The notes: generated from the sequence alone by a model not told the origin. Positions 45,408 through 54,161 are shown, counted from the first letter of the stretch. The stretch is 64,000 nucleotides of DNA from Nocardioides sp. T2.26MG-1 (GCF_950101795.1 NZ_CATNLZ010000032.1:124001-188000); one strand, 5' to 3'. Program-made: numbers and translations.

Positions 45408-45803
45408 GGGCGAAGCCGCCTGCGCGGTGGTTGAGGTGCGAGCGAAGCCGCCTGCGCGGTGGTTGAGGTGCGAGCGAAGCCGCCTGCGCGGTGGTTGAGG
45501 TGCGAGCGAAGCCGCCTGCGCGGTGGTTGAGGTGCGAGCGAAGCCGCCTGCGCGGTGGTTGAGGTGCGAGCGAAGCGAGCCTCGAAACCACCCGCCGCAA
45601 CCGTCGACTCTGTGCTTCGTCAGGTGCCCACCAGGGGTCGTGCCTCGTCGGACAGGAACAAGTTGGGCGAGGGCCGCAGCAGTCAGGCGTGGGTGATCGC
45701 GGACAAGCGACTTCGTCCTGTCTGGTTACGCCGATCGACCCGTTGATCGGTCGGCGCCGGCGAATGAGCCTCGCTCGCGGGCCTCGCGCGGCCAGGTGCT
45801 GCG
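45408..45803. other. Non-coding interval between the response regulator and the L,D-transpeptidase
   Basis: About half is the repeat array. The remaining ~210 bp (45593-45803) shows no credible gene or hairpin. It lies between two converging transcription units, so the palindromic array may also stop transcription. Confidence 0.5.
45411..45592 (+). repeat. Five exact 32-bp tandem repeats ending in the palindromic element
   Basis: The unit CGAAGCCGCCTGCGCGGTGG + TTGAGGTGCGAG (32 bp) occurs five times without a mismatch, starting at 45411, 45443, 45475, 45507 and 45539. The last copy is followed by CGAAGCGAGCCTCGAAACCACC, the right arm of the dispersed palindrome seen near 30.5 and 33.3 kb. 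One arm has therefore been amplified in tandem. There are no unique spacers, so it is not a CRISPR array. Confidence 0.9.
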
Positions 45804-46520
45804 TCAGACCACCCGCACCGGCGTACGCCGGACGGTGAAGTCCCACACCCTCCTGGACATCTCCCGGCTGAGCCGGATGCAGCCGTGCGACTCCGCCAGG
45901 TTGGTGCCGAGCAGCCAGTCCGCGTGGATCTGTCTGCCGTTCGCCTTCGAGCGCGGGATCCGGTGGAAGCCGATGCCGCACGGGGCGAACCGGACGAAGT
46001 CGTCCAGCCAGACCGACCCGCTCGTGGACTGGTTGAGCCTGATCCGCGCTGCCCGGCCGCAGTAGGAACCGGTGGCGTGGGCGCCCCGGCGCAGCACCCG
46101 GGGGTTGTCGACCATCCCGCCCTCGGCGACCACCCGGCCGGCGGGGCCGACCAGCCAGACCCAGTTCTGGTGCTGCGAGATCACGATCCGGCGGCCCCGC
46201 CCGGAGTGGCCGGGCACCGGACGCTGGTCGCAGCGGCCCGCCTCCCAGCGGCCCTCGGCGTACAGCTTGCGCCGGGTCCGCTCGTCCAGACGCCCGTTCT
46301 GGGCGAGACCCTGGCGCGACTGGAAGCGCAGCACCGCCGAGCGGGTGTGCGCATCCAGCCGGCCGTCCGCCGGGCCCGCCTGGCAGCCGAGGTCGTTGAG
46401 CCGCTGCTGCGCCTTCACGACCCGGTCCTGCCCGGGCGCGGCGACCGTCGGCGACGTCCCGAGCGCGAGTGCGAGGACGACGCAGACGGCACCGACGGCG
46501 GGCAGGAGCGGACGCTTCAT
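45804..46520 (-). CDS. Secreted L,D-transpeptidase (YkuD) with peptidoglycan-binding domain
   Basis: 238 residues from ATG 46520. It has a signal peptide (MKRPLLPAVGAVCVVLALAL) and a PG_binding_1 domain at ~33-90 (QRLNDLGCQAGPADGRLDAH, SAVLRFQSRQGL). A YkuD catalytic domain follows with HADWLLG and ESHGCIRLS, where the nucleophile is Cys (~214) preceded by the conserved His. The enzyme forms 3-3 cross-links in the cell wall or attaches proteins to it. Several Cys pairs outside the active site (NDLGCQ, GRCDQR, SYCGRA, FAPCGIG) suggest disulfides. It is a single gene, divergent from the small membrane protein at 46644. Confidence 0.87.
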   Translation of the reverse strand: MKRPLLPAVGAVCVVLALALGTSPTVAAPGQDRVVKAQQRLNDLGCQAGPADGRLDAHTRSAVLRFQSRQGLAQNGRLDERTRRKLYAEGRWEAGRCDQRPVPGHSGRGRRIVISQHQNWVWLVGPAGRVVAEGGMVDNPRVLRRGAHATGSYCGRAARIRLNQSTSGSVWLDDFVRFAPCGIGFHRIPRSKANGRQIHADWLLGTNLAESHGCIRLSREMSRRVWDFTVRRTPVRVV

Positions 46521-46643
46521 CCGCCCATCCAACCCCGACGCCCCCCGGTGGCGAAAGGCCGGGACGGGACGGGCCTTTCTGCCCTACGCGGCACCCGGGC
46601 GCGGCGAGAACGTGGGAGACGGCCAGAAGGAAGGTGCACCACG

Positions 46644-47048
46644 ATGCGACTTACCTGGAGGGACGGCGCGGCCGCCCTCGCCGTCGCAGCCGCAACGGCG
46701 GGGTACCTGCTGTGGTCGACCGGCACCGCGTTCCAGAGCACCTCGATCAGGGTGATCGCCCTGGGGGTGCTCGCGCTGGGCGTGGTCGGCTGCACAGCGA
46801 CCGGGGACCGGATGACGGAGATGTACGGCGCGGGCGAACGCGACCACACCCCCGTCTGGTTCGTGGCCGTGACCTCCACGCTGGGCGCCAGTGCGCTCGT
46901 CGGGGGGCTGACCGCGATCATCGCGGCGAGCGAGATGATGTTGGGAGTGCTCGTCCTGTCGATGGTCGCCCTGTGGGTGCTGGCGACAGCGCGTCAGCTG
47001 GTGGCGGAACCCACGCACCACGTCCACCGTCTGCGGGCTCGTCACTGA
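46644..47048 (+). CDS. Small four-helix membrane protein
   Basis: 134 residues from ATG 46644, with AAGGAAGG 7 bases upstream. Four hydrophobic segments can be seen (AALAVAAATAGYLLW; IRVIALGVLALGVVG; VAVTSTLGASALVGGLTAII; MMLGVLVLSMVALWVLATA), with a short charged loop RMTEMYGAGERDH. It ends with a His/Arg-rich tail. I do not recognise the family. It is divergent from the L,D-transpeptidase gene and followed by the remains of a sensor kinase, but no joint role is evident. Confidence 0.65.
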   Translation: MRLTWRDGAAALAVAAATAGYLLWSTGTAFQSTSIRVIALGVLALGVVGCTATGDRMTEMYGAGERDHTPVWFVAVTSTLGASALVGGLTAIIAASEMMLGVLVLSMVALWVLATARQLVAEPTHHVHRLRARH

Positions 47049-47121
47049 CCCGTCAGTAACGGCCACCGGGCCGACGGAGGACGTCCGGGCCGCCACGCAC
47101 CCTCGGGTTCGCGGCGGCCCG

Positions 47122-48043
47122 GTGCCGTGCGCCCGCCGCGGTCTCGGGTTCCAGGAGCTCACGCACCCGGACGACCTGGACACCGACCTGGCGCTCTACG
47201 AGCGGGCGCTCCTGATCGGGCCGGACGAGCCTCGACGGCAAGCGGCGGATGACGCGGGAGGAGATGCCGTCGTACCGCGCCGTCCAGGGCGAGGAGTTCG
47301 ACGACTACACCTACTGGGTCGGCAGCGATCCCGCGACCCGGCAGGCCTACTCCACGTTCGCGCGACAGGTGCGGGGGCCGTCGGGGGAGCCGCGGGGCGC
47401 GGCGCTCGCCTACCAGGAGATCACCGAGTTGGTCCGGGCGATCCAGGTCAAGGACGAGTTCGTGGCCGCGGTCTCGCACGAGCTGCGGACGCCGCTGACC
47501 GCGGTGCTGGGCTACCTCGAAGCTGCTGCTCGACCGCGACGACCTGGACGACGAGGCCGCGGCGCACATGCGCGTGGTGCAGCGGCACGCCCAGAGGCTG
47601 CAGGCCCTGTTGGCCGACCTGCTGCTCGTCAGCGAGGTCTCCGACGGCAGCCTGCGCCTGCAGCCCGCACCGGTGGACCTGGTCGAGGTCGTGGCGGAGG
47701 CGGTCGACGCGGCGGGGCCGTCGGCAGAGCGCAACAACATCGTGGTGCGCACGGAGATGCCAGACCGGCTGCCGGCGGTGGCGGACTGGCTGCGCATGCG
47801 GCAGGTGCTCGACAACCCGATCTCCAACGCGATCAAGTACACCGACGGCGGCGGCTCGGTCGTGGTGGCGCTGAGCCGCAGCGACGACGACCTCGGCGAC
47901 GGCATCGTCATCGAGGTCGTCGACACCGGCATGGGCAAGCTCCATTCATCGAGGCCCACGGCGGGACCGTCGAGGTGGACAGCGAGCTCGGCCGGGGCAC
48001 CACGTTACGCGTGGTGCTCCCCGGCCTCGCCCGCCGTCCCTGA
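47122..48043 (+). pseudogene. Hybrid PAS-type sensor histidine kinase, broken by frameshifts and deletions
   Basis: Fragments of one kinase lie in order in different frames: a PAS end (GLGFQELTHPDDLDTDLALY, ~47140-47220); then, in another frame, EEFDDYTYWVGSDPATRQAY and VKDEFVAAVSHELRTPLTAV (HisKA with the His of SHELRTP, ~47460-47510). A one-base insertion near 47521 shifts to the next frame (HAQRLQALLADLLLVSEVSD; DNPISNAIKYTDGGGSVVVA, the N-box, ~47590-47900). After VIEVVDTGMG the G2 region is missing. Translation resumes in the earlier frame with FIEAHGGTVEVDSELGRGTT and ends at 48043. At least three frame changes and an internal deletion make it a pseudogene. Confidence 0.85.
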
Positions 48044-48046
48044 CGG

Positions 48047-50113
48047 TCAGTGGAAGGAGCCGAGCCCCTCGCGCTCGAGCAGCATCGTGAGCCCGCCGTT
48101 CCAGAACGAGAACCCGGCGCCGGTGATCATCGCCAGGTCGAGGTCCTCGGCGGCCACGACCACGCCCTCGTCGATCATCCGCCGGGCCTCGTCGGCCAGA
48201 CCGGTCAGCACGCGGGTGCGGATCTCGGCGGGCTCGAGCACGACCGGGGAGGCCGGCTTCTCCAGCAGCGCCTCGACCTCCGGGTCGATCGCGCCGTCGG
48301 GGCCGTAGTACGACGCCTTCCGCGCCGCCACCACGCGCTCGAGGGCGGGGGAGACGTAGAAGCGGTCCGGGAACGCGCGGTGCAGCGTCTCGTTGTTGTG
48401 CAGCGCGATCGCGGGGCCAACCAGCGAGAGCAACATGAACGGCGGCATCGGGGCGACACCGGCGAACGCGCCGTCGACGACCGGCACCGGGGTGCCCTCG
48501 TCGACGATGCGGCCGACCTCGCCCATGAAGCGGCCGAGCAGCCGGTTGACGATGAACGACGGGCTGTCCTTGACCAGGATCGTGGTCTTCTTCAGCGCCT
48601 TGCCGGTCGCGAACGCGGTGGCCAGCGTGGCGTCGTCGGTGTTGTCGCCCTTGACGATCTCCAGCAGCGGCATCACCGCGACCGGGTTGAAGAAGTGGAA
48701 ACCGACGACCCGCGCCGGGTGCTCGAGGTCGGCCGCCATCTCGGTGATCGACAGCGAGGAGGTGTTGGTCGCCAGCACGCACTCGGGCGAGACGACCTTC
48801 TCGACGTCGGCGAACACCGACTTCTTCACCGACATCTCCTCGAACACGGCCTCGATGACGAAGTCGGCGTCGGCGAAGTGCTCGGCCTTGTCGATGGCGC
48901 CCGTCACGAGCGCCTTGTGGCGGTTGGCCAAGTCCACGTTGATCCGGCCCTTGGCGAGCAGCTTGTCGATCTCGGCGTGCACGTAGCCCACACCCTTGTC
49001 GACGCGCTCCTGGTCGAGGTCGGTCAGCACCACCGGCACCTCGAGGCGGCGCACGAACAGCAGCGCCAGCTGGCTGGCCATCAGGCCCGCGCCGACGATG
49101 CCGACCTTGGTCACCGGCCGGGCGAGCGAACGGTCCGGGGCACCGGCGGGCCGCTTGGCCCGCTTCTGCACCAGGTCGAACGCGTACAGCGACGCGATCA
49201 GCTCGGGGGTCTTGGACATCGCCTCGAGGGCGTCGTCCTCGCGGGCGAAGCCGGCGTCGCGGTCGCCGTCGCGAGCGGCGTCGATCAGCTCGACCGCCGT
49301 ACGCGCGGCGGGGCTGGCGCCCCCGGTCTTGGCCTCGACCAGCGCCCGGCCTCGGGCCACCGCCGCATCCCAGGCCTCACCGCGGTCGACGCCGCGACGC
49401 TCGACGACGGTCTCGCCGGCGAGCACGGAGTCGGCCCAGAGCAGCGACTGCTCCAGGAAGTCGGCGCCGGAGAAGACCGCGTCGGCCAGCCCGAGCTCGA
49501 AGGCGGCCTTGCCCGACAGCGTCTTGCCGTTGTTGAGCGGGTTCTCGAGGATCACGGTCACGGCCTTGTCGGCGCCGACCAGGTTGGGCACCAGGAACGC
49601 GCCGCCCCAGCCGGGCACCAGGCCGAGCATGACCTCGGGCAGGCCGAGGGCGGGGGCGCTGTCCATCACCGTGCGGTAGGTGCAGTGCAGGGCGACCTCG
49701 AGGCCGCCACCCAGCGCGAGGCCGTTGACGAAGCCGAACGACGGCTTGTGGCCGTCCTGCAGCTTGCGGAACACCGCGTGGCCGAGCTCGGCGACGACGC
49801 GCACGGCGTCCGGGCCACCCCCGGAGATCGAGGTGAGGTCGGCGCCGGCCGCGAGGATGAACGGCTTGCCGGTCACCCCGAGGGCGGCGATCTCGTCGTC
49901 GGCGAGCGCCGCGTCGATCGCCTCGTTCAGCGCGAGCAGCGAGCGCGGGCCGAACGTGTTGGGCTTGGTGTGGTCCTCGCCGTTGTCGAGCGTGATCAGC
50001 CCGAGCACGGGGCCGCCGGGCAGGCTCACCTTGCGCAGGTGGGCCTGGGTCACGCGCTCCGCGTCGGAGGAGATCTCCTGGGCGCGGGTCAGCAGGGTCG
50101 TCAGGTCGCTCAT
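48047..50113 (-). CDS. fadB: Fatty acid oxidation multifunctional enzyme (FadB-type: enoyl-CoA hydratase / 3-hydroxyacyl-CoA dehydrogenase)
   Basis: 688 residues from ATG 50113. The N-terminal crotonase domain (~1-200) has the oxyanion-hole stretches GKPFILAAGADLTSIS and NGLALGGGLEVALHC, with GLPEVMLGLVPGWGG. The C-terminal 3-hydroxyacyl-CoA dehydrogenase domain has an NAD-binding loop (KVGIVGAGLMASQLALLFV), the catalytic stretch EHPARVVGFHFFNPVAVMPL and the His/Glu pair, then a second HAD domain at the end. It carries out hydration and dehydrogenation of fatty acyl-CoA in beta-oxidation. Its ATG shares one base with the stop of the thiolase gene (TGATG), so the pair makes the trifunctional complex. 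The third Gly of GxGxxG is Ala here (GAGLMA). Confidence 0.94.
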   Translation of the reverse strand: MSDLTTLLTRAQEISSDAERVTQAHLRKVSLPGGPVLGLITLDNGEDHTKPNTFGPRSLLALNEAIDAALADDEIAALGVTGKPFILAAGADLTSISGGGPDAVRVVAELGHAVFRKLQDGHKPSFGFVNGLALGGGLEVALHCTYRTVMDSAPALGLPEVMLGLVPGWGGAFLVPNLVGADKAVTVILENPLNNGKTLSGKAAFELGLADAVFSGADFLEQSLLWADSVLAGETVVERRGVDRGEAWDAAVARGRALVEAKTGGASPAARTAVELIDAARDGDRDAGFAREDDALEAMSKTPELIASLYAFDLVQKRAKRPAGAPDRSLARPVTKVGIVGAGLMASQLALLFVRRLEVPVVLTDLDQERVDKGVGYVHAEIDKLLAKGRINVDLANRHKALVTGAIDKAEHFADADFVIEAVFEEMSVKKSVFADVEKVVSPECVLATNTSSLSITEMAADLEHPARVVGFHFFNPVAVMPLLEIVKGDNTDDATLATAFATGKALKKTTILVKDSPSFIVNRLLGRFMGEVGRIVDEGTPVPVVDGAFAGVAPMPPFMLLSLVGPAIALHNNETLHRAFPDRFYVSPALERVVAARKASYYGPDGAIDPEVEALLEKPASPVVLEPAEIRTRVLTGLADEARRMIDEGVVVAAEDLDLAMITGAGFSFWNGGLTMLLEREGLGSFH

Positions 50114-51324
50114 CAGGCTGCCTCTCCAGTCCAGTGCGGGTTCTCCCAGATCACGGTGCCGCCCATGCCGATGCCGATGCACATCGTGGTCAGGCCGTAG
50201 CGCACCTCGGGGCGCTCCTCGAACTGCCGGGCCAGCTGCGTCATCAGGCGCACGCCGGACGAGGCCAGCGGGTGGCCCATCGCGATCGCGCCGCCGTACG
50301 GGTTGACCCGCCCGTCGTCGTCGGCGATGCCGAAGTGCTCCAGGAAGGCGAGCACCTGGACGGCGAACGCCTCGTTGACCTCGAAGGCCTGGATGTCGTC
50401 GATGGTGAGGCCGGCCTGCTTGAGGGCCTTCTCGGTCGACGGGATCGGGCCGGCGCCCATCACCTCGGGCTCGACGCCCACGAACGAGTAGGCGACCAGC
50501 CGCATCTTCACCGGCAGGCCCAGCTCGCGGGCGGTCTCCTCGTCGGCGAGCAGCGCGGCGGTGGCGCCGTCGTTGATGCCGGCGGCGTTGCCCGCGGTGA
50601 CCTTCCCGTGCGCACGGAACGGCGTCTTGAGCGTCGCGAGCGACTCCATCGTCGTGCCCGGGCGCATCGGCTCGTCGCTGGTGGCCAGGCCCCAGCCGAG
50701 GTCGGTGGACTTGGTGGCCACGGGGACCAGGTCCGGCTGGATCTTCCCGGCGTCGTACGCCGCGGCCGTCTTCTGCTGCGAGCGCACGGCGTAGGCGTCG
50801 ACGCGCTCCTTGGTGATCGTCGGGTAGCGGTCGTGCAGGTTCTCGGCGGTCTTGCCCATCACGAGCGCGTCGGGGTTCACGATCCGCTCGGAGAGGATCC
50901 GCGGGTTGGGGTCGACGCCCTCGCCCATCGGGTGGCGTCCCATGTGCTCGACTCCGCCGGCGATCGCGACGTCGTAGGCGCCGAACGCGATGCCGGACGC
51001 GGTGGTCGTGACCGCGGTCATCGCGCCCGCGCACATCCGGTCGATCGCGAAGCCCGGCACGCTCTGCGGCAGCCCCGCGAGCAGAGCGGCGGTGCGGCCG
51101 ATGGTCAGGCCCTGGTCACCGATCTGGGTGGTGGCCGCGACGGCCACCTCGTCGACGCGCTCCGGGGGCAACGAGGGGTTGCGCCGCAGGAGCTCGCGGA
51201 TGCACTTGATCACGAGGTCGTCGGCGCGGGTCTCGGCGTACTGGCCGTTGGCCTTGCCGACGCCGAAGGGGGTGCGGACGCCGTCGACGAAGACGACCTC
51301 TCGCAGCTGTCGGGAACCGCTCAT
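50113..51324 (-). CDS. fadA: Acetyl-CoA acyltransferase (thiolase), FadA-type
   Basis: 403 residues from ATG 51324. The acyl-accepting Cys98 is in DRMCAGAMTAV, the His in AMGHPLASSGVR and the second Cys in MCIGIGMGG. It cleaves 3-ketoacyl-CoA to acetyl-CoA and a shortened acyl-CoA, the last step of beta-oxidation. The substrate loop regions (VEHMGRHPMGE, ENLHDRYPTITKERVD) are ordinary. It is the first gene of a two-gene operon with fadB. The region before it contains GTTACC...GGTAAC (51363-51378), an inverted repeat that may bind a fatty-acid regulator; this is inferred. Confidence 0.95.
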   Translation of the reverse strand: MSGSRQLREVVFVDGVRTPFGVGKANGQYAETRADDLVIKCIRELLRRNPSLPPERVDEVAVAATTQIGDQGLTIGRTAALLAGLPQSVPGFAIDRMCAGAMTAVTTTASGIAFGAYDVAIAGGVEHMGRHPMGEGVDPNPRILSERIVNPDALVMGKTAENLHDRYPTITKERVDAYAVRSQQKTAAAYDAGKIQPDLVPVATKSTDLGWGLATSDEPMRPGTTMESLATLKTPFRAHGKVTAGNAAGINDGATAALLADEETARELGLPVKMRLVAYSFVGVEPEVMGAGPIPSTEKALKQAGLTIDDIQAFEVNEAFAVQVLAFLEHFGIADDDGRVNPYGGAIAMGHPLASSGVRLMTQLARQFEERPEVRYGLTTMCIGIGMGGTVIWENPHWTGEAA

Positions 51325-51362
51325 GTCCGGGGGGTCTCCTTGGGATCGGGAATGCCCCGAAG

Positions 51363-51378
51363 GTTACCCCGCGGTAAC
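51363..51378. promoter_or_regulatory. Inverted repeat upstream of the fadA/fadB operon
   Basis: GTTACC-CCGC-GGTAAC lies 39 bp before the fadA start and 55 bp before the divergent PAC2-family gene. Its six-base arms are spaced by four bases. It may be an operator for either or both genes. Confidence 0.35.
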
Positions 51379-51419
51379 AACGCGGTCACCCGTGCCGCAT
51401 GTGACCTCGGCCTCGCCAC

Positions 51420-51432
51420 TACGCTGTGCCCC
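51420..51432 (+). promoter_or_regulatory. Probable leaderless promoter -10 of the PAC2-family gene
   Basis: TACGCT at 51420-51425 lies seven bases before the ATG at 51433. No ribosome binding site is seen. Confidence 0.45.
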
Positions 51433-52371
51433 ATGCCTGAGCGCCTGGTGCACATCGTCGACGAGGTCCCCGAGCTCGACGACGTGCAGTCATTGACGCT
51501 CGTGCTCGTGCTGGACGGCTTCCTCGACGCCGGCAACGCCGCGGGCCGGGCCGCCCAGCACCTCGTCGACCTCTCCGAGGGCCCGGTCGTCGCGACGTTC
51601 GACGTGGACGAGTTCCACGACTACCGCGCCCGCCGCCCCCCGATGTCGTTCGTCCGGGACCACTACGACGCCTACGACGCGCCGCGCCTGGTCGTGCGGC
51701 TGCTCAACGACACCGGCGGGACGCCGTACCTCCTGCTGCAGGGGCCCGAGCCCGACAACCGCTGGGAGGCGTTCTGCCGCGCGGTGCGCGAGGTCGTCGA
51801 GCGCTTCGGCGTCACCCGGGTCGTCGGGATGGGCGCGGTGCCGATGGCGGTGCCGCACACCCGTCCGATCGCGATCACGCACCACGCCAACAAGCCCGGG
51901 CTGATCACCGGCGAGAGCCCCTGGCGCGGTGAGCTGCGCATCCCCAGCAGCGCCCAGGCCCTGCTGGAGGTCCGGCTGGGGGAGTGGGGTCACGACGCGA
52001 TGGGGTTCGTCGCGCACATCCCGCACTACCTCGCCCAGATGGACTACCCCCGCGCGTCCGCCGCGCTGCTCGAGCAGGTCGAGATCGCCGGCCGGCTGAC
52101 CGTCGACCTCTCCGGGCTGCGCGCGGAGGCCGAGGACCGGGAGGCCGAGATCGCCCGCTACCTGGCCGCCAACGAGGAGGTCGCCGAGGTGGTCGCCGCG
52201 CTCGAGCGGCAGTACGACGCGTTCGAGCGTGCCGAGGAGAGCGGCTCCAGCCTGCTGGCCCAGGAGCAGCGGCTGCCCACCGGCGAGGAGATCGGCAAGG
52301 AGTTCGAACGGTTCCTGGCCGGGCTCGACCGGCCCGGCCCCGACACCGACGCCGACGAGACCCAGGACTGA
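51433..52371 (+). CDS. PAC2-family protein (proteasome assembly chaperone-like)
   Basis: 312 residues. The alpha/beta domain contains the family's VLDGFLDAGNAAGRAAQHLV, VATFDVDEFHDYRARRPPMS and GMGAVPMAVPHTRPIAITHH stretches, then GFVAHIPHYLAQMDYPRAS. A long C-terminal coiled-coil region (~230-300; VAEVVAALERQYDAFERAEE) is typical of actinobacterial members. Actinobacteria have a 20S proteasome, and PAC2-like proteins there are proposed, not proven, to aid its assembly or regulation. The two thioesterase genes follow five bases later, so it may be co-transcribed with them. Confidence 0.85.
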   Translation: MPERLVHIVDEVPELDDVQSLTLVLVLDGFLDAGNAAGRAAQHLVDLSEGPVVATFDVDEFHDYRARRPPMSFVRDHYDAYDAPRLVVRLLNDTGGTPYLLLQGPEPDNRWEAFCRAVREVVERFGVTRVVGMGAVPMAVPHTRPIAITHHANKPGLITGESPWRGELRIPSSAQALLEVRLGEWGHDAMGFVAHIPHYLAQMDYPRASAALLEQVEIAGRLTVDLSGLRAEAEDREAEIARYLAANEEVAEVVAALERQYDAFERAEESGSSLLAQEQRLPTGEEIGKEFERFLAGLDRPGPDTDADETQD

Positions 52372-52376
52372 CGCGG

Positions 52377-53243
52377 GTGCCGAAGAACGCCGACGAGCTC
52401 GTCGAGCTGCTCGACCTCGAGCGCATCGACGACAACCTGTTCCGGGGGCGCCAGATGCCCTCGTCGCTGCCGCGCGTGTTCGGCGGCCAGGCGGCCGCGC
52501 AGGCGCTGGTGGCCGCGACCCGCACCGTGGACCCGGCGTACGTCGTGCACTCGCTGCACTCCTACTTCCTCCAGCCGGGGGACACCCAGGCGCCGACGAT
52601 CTACGACGTCGAGACGCTCCGCGACGGCCGGTCGTTCGCGACCCGGCGGGTGCTGGCCCGCCAGCACGGCCGGCCGATCTATGCGCTGACCGCGAGCTTC
52701 CACCAGCCCGAGCCCGGCTACGAGCACCAGGACACGATGCCGTCGGTGGTCCCGCCCGAGGAGGCGATCGACGCGCGCGCCGCGGCCCGCGAGCTGGACC
52801 CGGGCCGCGACACCGAGGGCGACGCGGAGTGGGACGTGGTCGACTTCCGCTACGTCGGCTCCGACGGCGACGGGCTCCTCGAGCCCGACCCGGCGCACCC
52901 CGCCCGCCAGCGGTTCTGGCTGCGGGTGTCCTCGCCGCTGCCGGACGACCCGGCCCAGCATGTCGCGGCGTTCACCTATCTCTCGGACATGACGCTGATG
53001 GGTGCCGCGCTCGCGCCGCACGGGGTGCGGATCGGCGGGCCCGAGACGCAGGTGGCGTCGCTGGACCACGCGGTCTGGTTCCACCGGCCGTTCCGGGCCG
53101 ACGAGTGGTGGCTCTACGACCAGGTCTCGCCGTCGGCGTCCGGCGGGCGCGGGCTGGTGCTGGCCCGGGTGTTCAGCCGCGACGGCACGCTGGTGGCCAG
53201 CGTGGCCCAGGAGGCGCTGATCCGGCCGCGGGGCGAGCGGTGA
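52377..53243 (+). CDS. tesB: Acyl-CoA thioesterase II (TesB-like), first copy
   Basis: 288 residues from GTG 52377. The double hot-dog fold is plain: VFGGQAAAQALVAA...VVHSLHSYFLQPGD (first half) and SLDHAVWFHRPFRADEWWLY (second half), with the catalytic Asp in LDH and the Gln/Thr-type residues in between. It hydrolyses acyl-CoA to fatty acid and CoA. It ends at the GTGA overlap with a second, similar gene. Four bases are shared, so this is a tandem duplication with coupling. It lies five bases after the PAC2-family gene. Confidence 0.9.
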   Translation: MPKNADELVELLDLERIDDNLFRGRQMPSSLPRVFGGQAAAQALVAATRTVDPAYVVHSLHSYFLQPGDTQAPTIYDVETLRDGRSFATRRVLARQHGRPIYALTASFHQPEPGYEHQDTMPSVVPPEEAIDARAAARELDPGRDTEGDAEWDVVDFRYVGSDGDGLLEPDPAHPARQRFWLRVSSPLPDDPAQHVAAFTYLSDMTLMGAALAPHGVRIGGPETQVASLDHAVWFHRPFRADEWWLYDQVSPSASGGRGLVLARVFSRDGTLVASVAQEALIRPRGER

Positions 53244-54127
53244 CGGGGGAGGCGGTCCGGGCGGCCGAGGAGCTGGTCGCGCTGCTCGACCTCGAGCGGA
53301 TCGACGCCGACCTGTTCCGCGGGAGCCAGCCGGACTCGGCGCGGGCCCGGGTGTACGGCGGCCAGGTGGCCGCGCAGGCGCTGATCGCGGGCATCCGCAC
53401 CGCGGACCCGGCGTACGCCGTGCACTCGTTGCACTCCTACTTCCTGCGGGGCGGGGACTACTCGGTGCCGATCGTCTACGACGTCGAGCGCACCCGTGAG
53501 GGGCGCTCCTTCCAGACCCGGCGGGTGGTCGCCCGTCAGCACGGGCGACCGATCTACTACCAGTCGCTCGACCTGCAGCGGGCCGAGGACGGCTACGAGC
53601 ACCAGGACGTGATGCCCGAGGTGCGGCCGCCCGAGGAGGGCATCGACCTCGTCGAGGTGATGCGCAGGGGCGGCAACGCCGACGCGGACGCGCTCGGCAA
53701 GGAGTGGGGCGCGCTCGACGTGCGCTGGCTCGGCAACTCGCGGCGCGGGATCGAGCCCGACCCGGCGCACCCCTCCCGGGCCCGGATGTGGGTGCGGCTC
53801 AAGGACGGTCTCGGCGACGACCCCGTCGTGCACCTGGCGGCGTTCACCTACGCCAGCGACGTGAGCCTGCTCGGCTCGACGCTCGCCGCGCACAAGGTGA
53901 ACCCCTCGAGCATCCAGATGGCCTCGCTGGACCACACGATCTGGTTCCACCGGCCGTTCCGGGCCGACGAGTGGTGGCTCTACGACCAGGAGTCGCCGGT
54001 CGCGGGCGGTGCTCGGGGGCTGGCGTTCGGGCGGGTCTTCACCCAGGACGGCACGCTGGTCGCCACCGTCGCGCAGGAGGGCCTGATCCGACCCCGTAAC
54101 GACGTCTCCGAGCGCCCCCCACGTTGA
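53240..54127 (+). CDS. Acyl-CoA thioesterase II (TesB-like), second copy
   Basis: 295 residues from GTG 53240. It shares the same order of motifs as the first copy (VYGGQVAAQALIAG, AVHSLHSYFLRGGD, SFQTRRVVARQHGRP, SLDHTIWFHRPFRADEWWLY), with the active-site Asp intact. The two proteins differ in the middle (e.g. VMRRGGNADADALGK here, AAARELDPGRDTEG there), which may change chain-length preference. Both keep their catalytic residues, so neither looks decayed. The stop lies inside the terminator palindrome at 54121-54157. Confidence 0.9.
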   Translation: MTGEAVRAAEELVALLDLERIDADLFRGSQPDSARARVYGGQVAAQALIAGIRTADPAYAVHSLHSYFLRGGDYSVPIVYDVERTREGRSFQTRRVVARQHGRPIYYQSLDLQRAEDGYEHQDVMPEVRPPEEGIDLVEVMRRGGNADADALGKEWGALDVRWLGNSRRGIEPDPAHPSRARMWVRLKDGLGDDPVVHLAAFTYASDVSLLGSTLAAHKVNPSSIQMASLDHTIWFHRPFRADEWWLYDQESPVAGGARGLAFGRVFTQDGTLVATVAQEGLIRPRNDVSERPPR

Positions 54128-54157
54128 CCCGCCCGAAAGTTTCGGGCGGGTCGACGT
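54121..54157 (+). terminator. Hairpin terminator overlapping the second tesB stop
   Basis: This is the same 37-bp palindrome as after acnA (11981-12017) but in inverted orientation. The stop codon of the second tesB gene (54125-54127) lies inside it. It can also serve the convergent serine-hydrolase gene ending at 54162. Confidence 0.75.
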
Positions 54158-54161
54158 CGGT

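Noticed and set aside
45411..45592. CRISPR-like tandem repeat of 32 bp
   Set aside because: The copies are directly joined without unique spacers, and no cas genes are near.
48050..50200. Long plus-strand frame across the fadB gene
   Set aside because: Shadow of a well-recognised enzyme on the minus strand.
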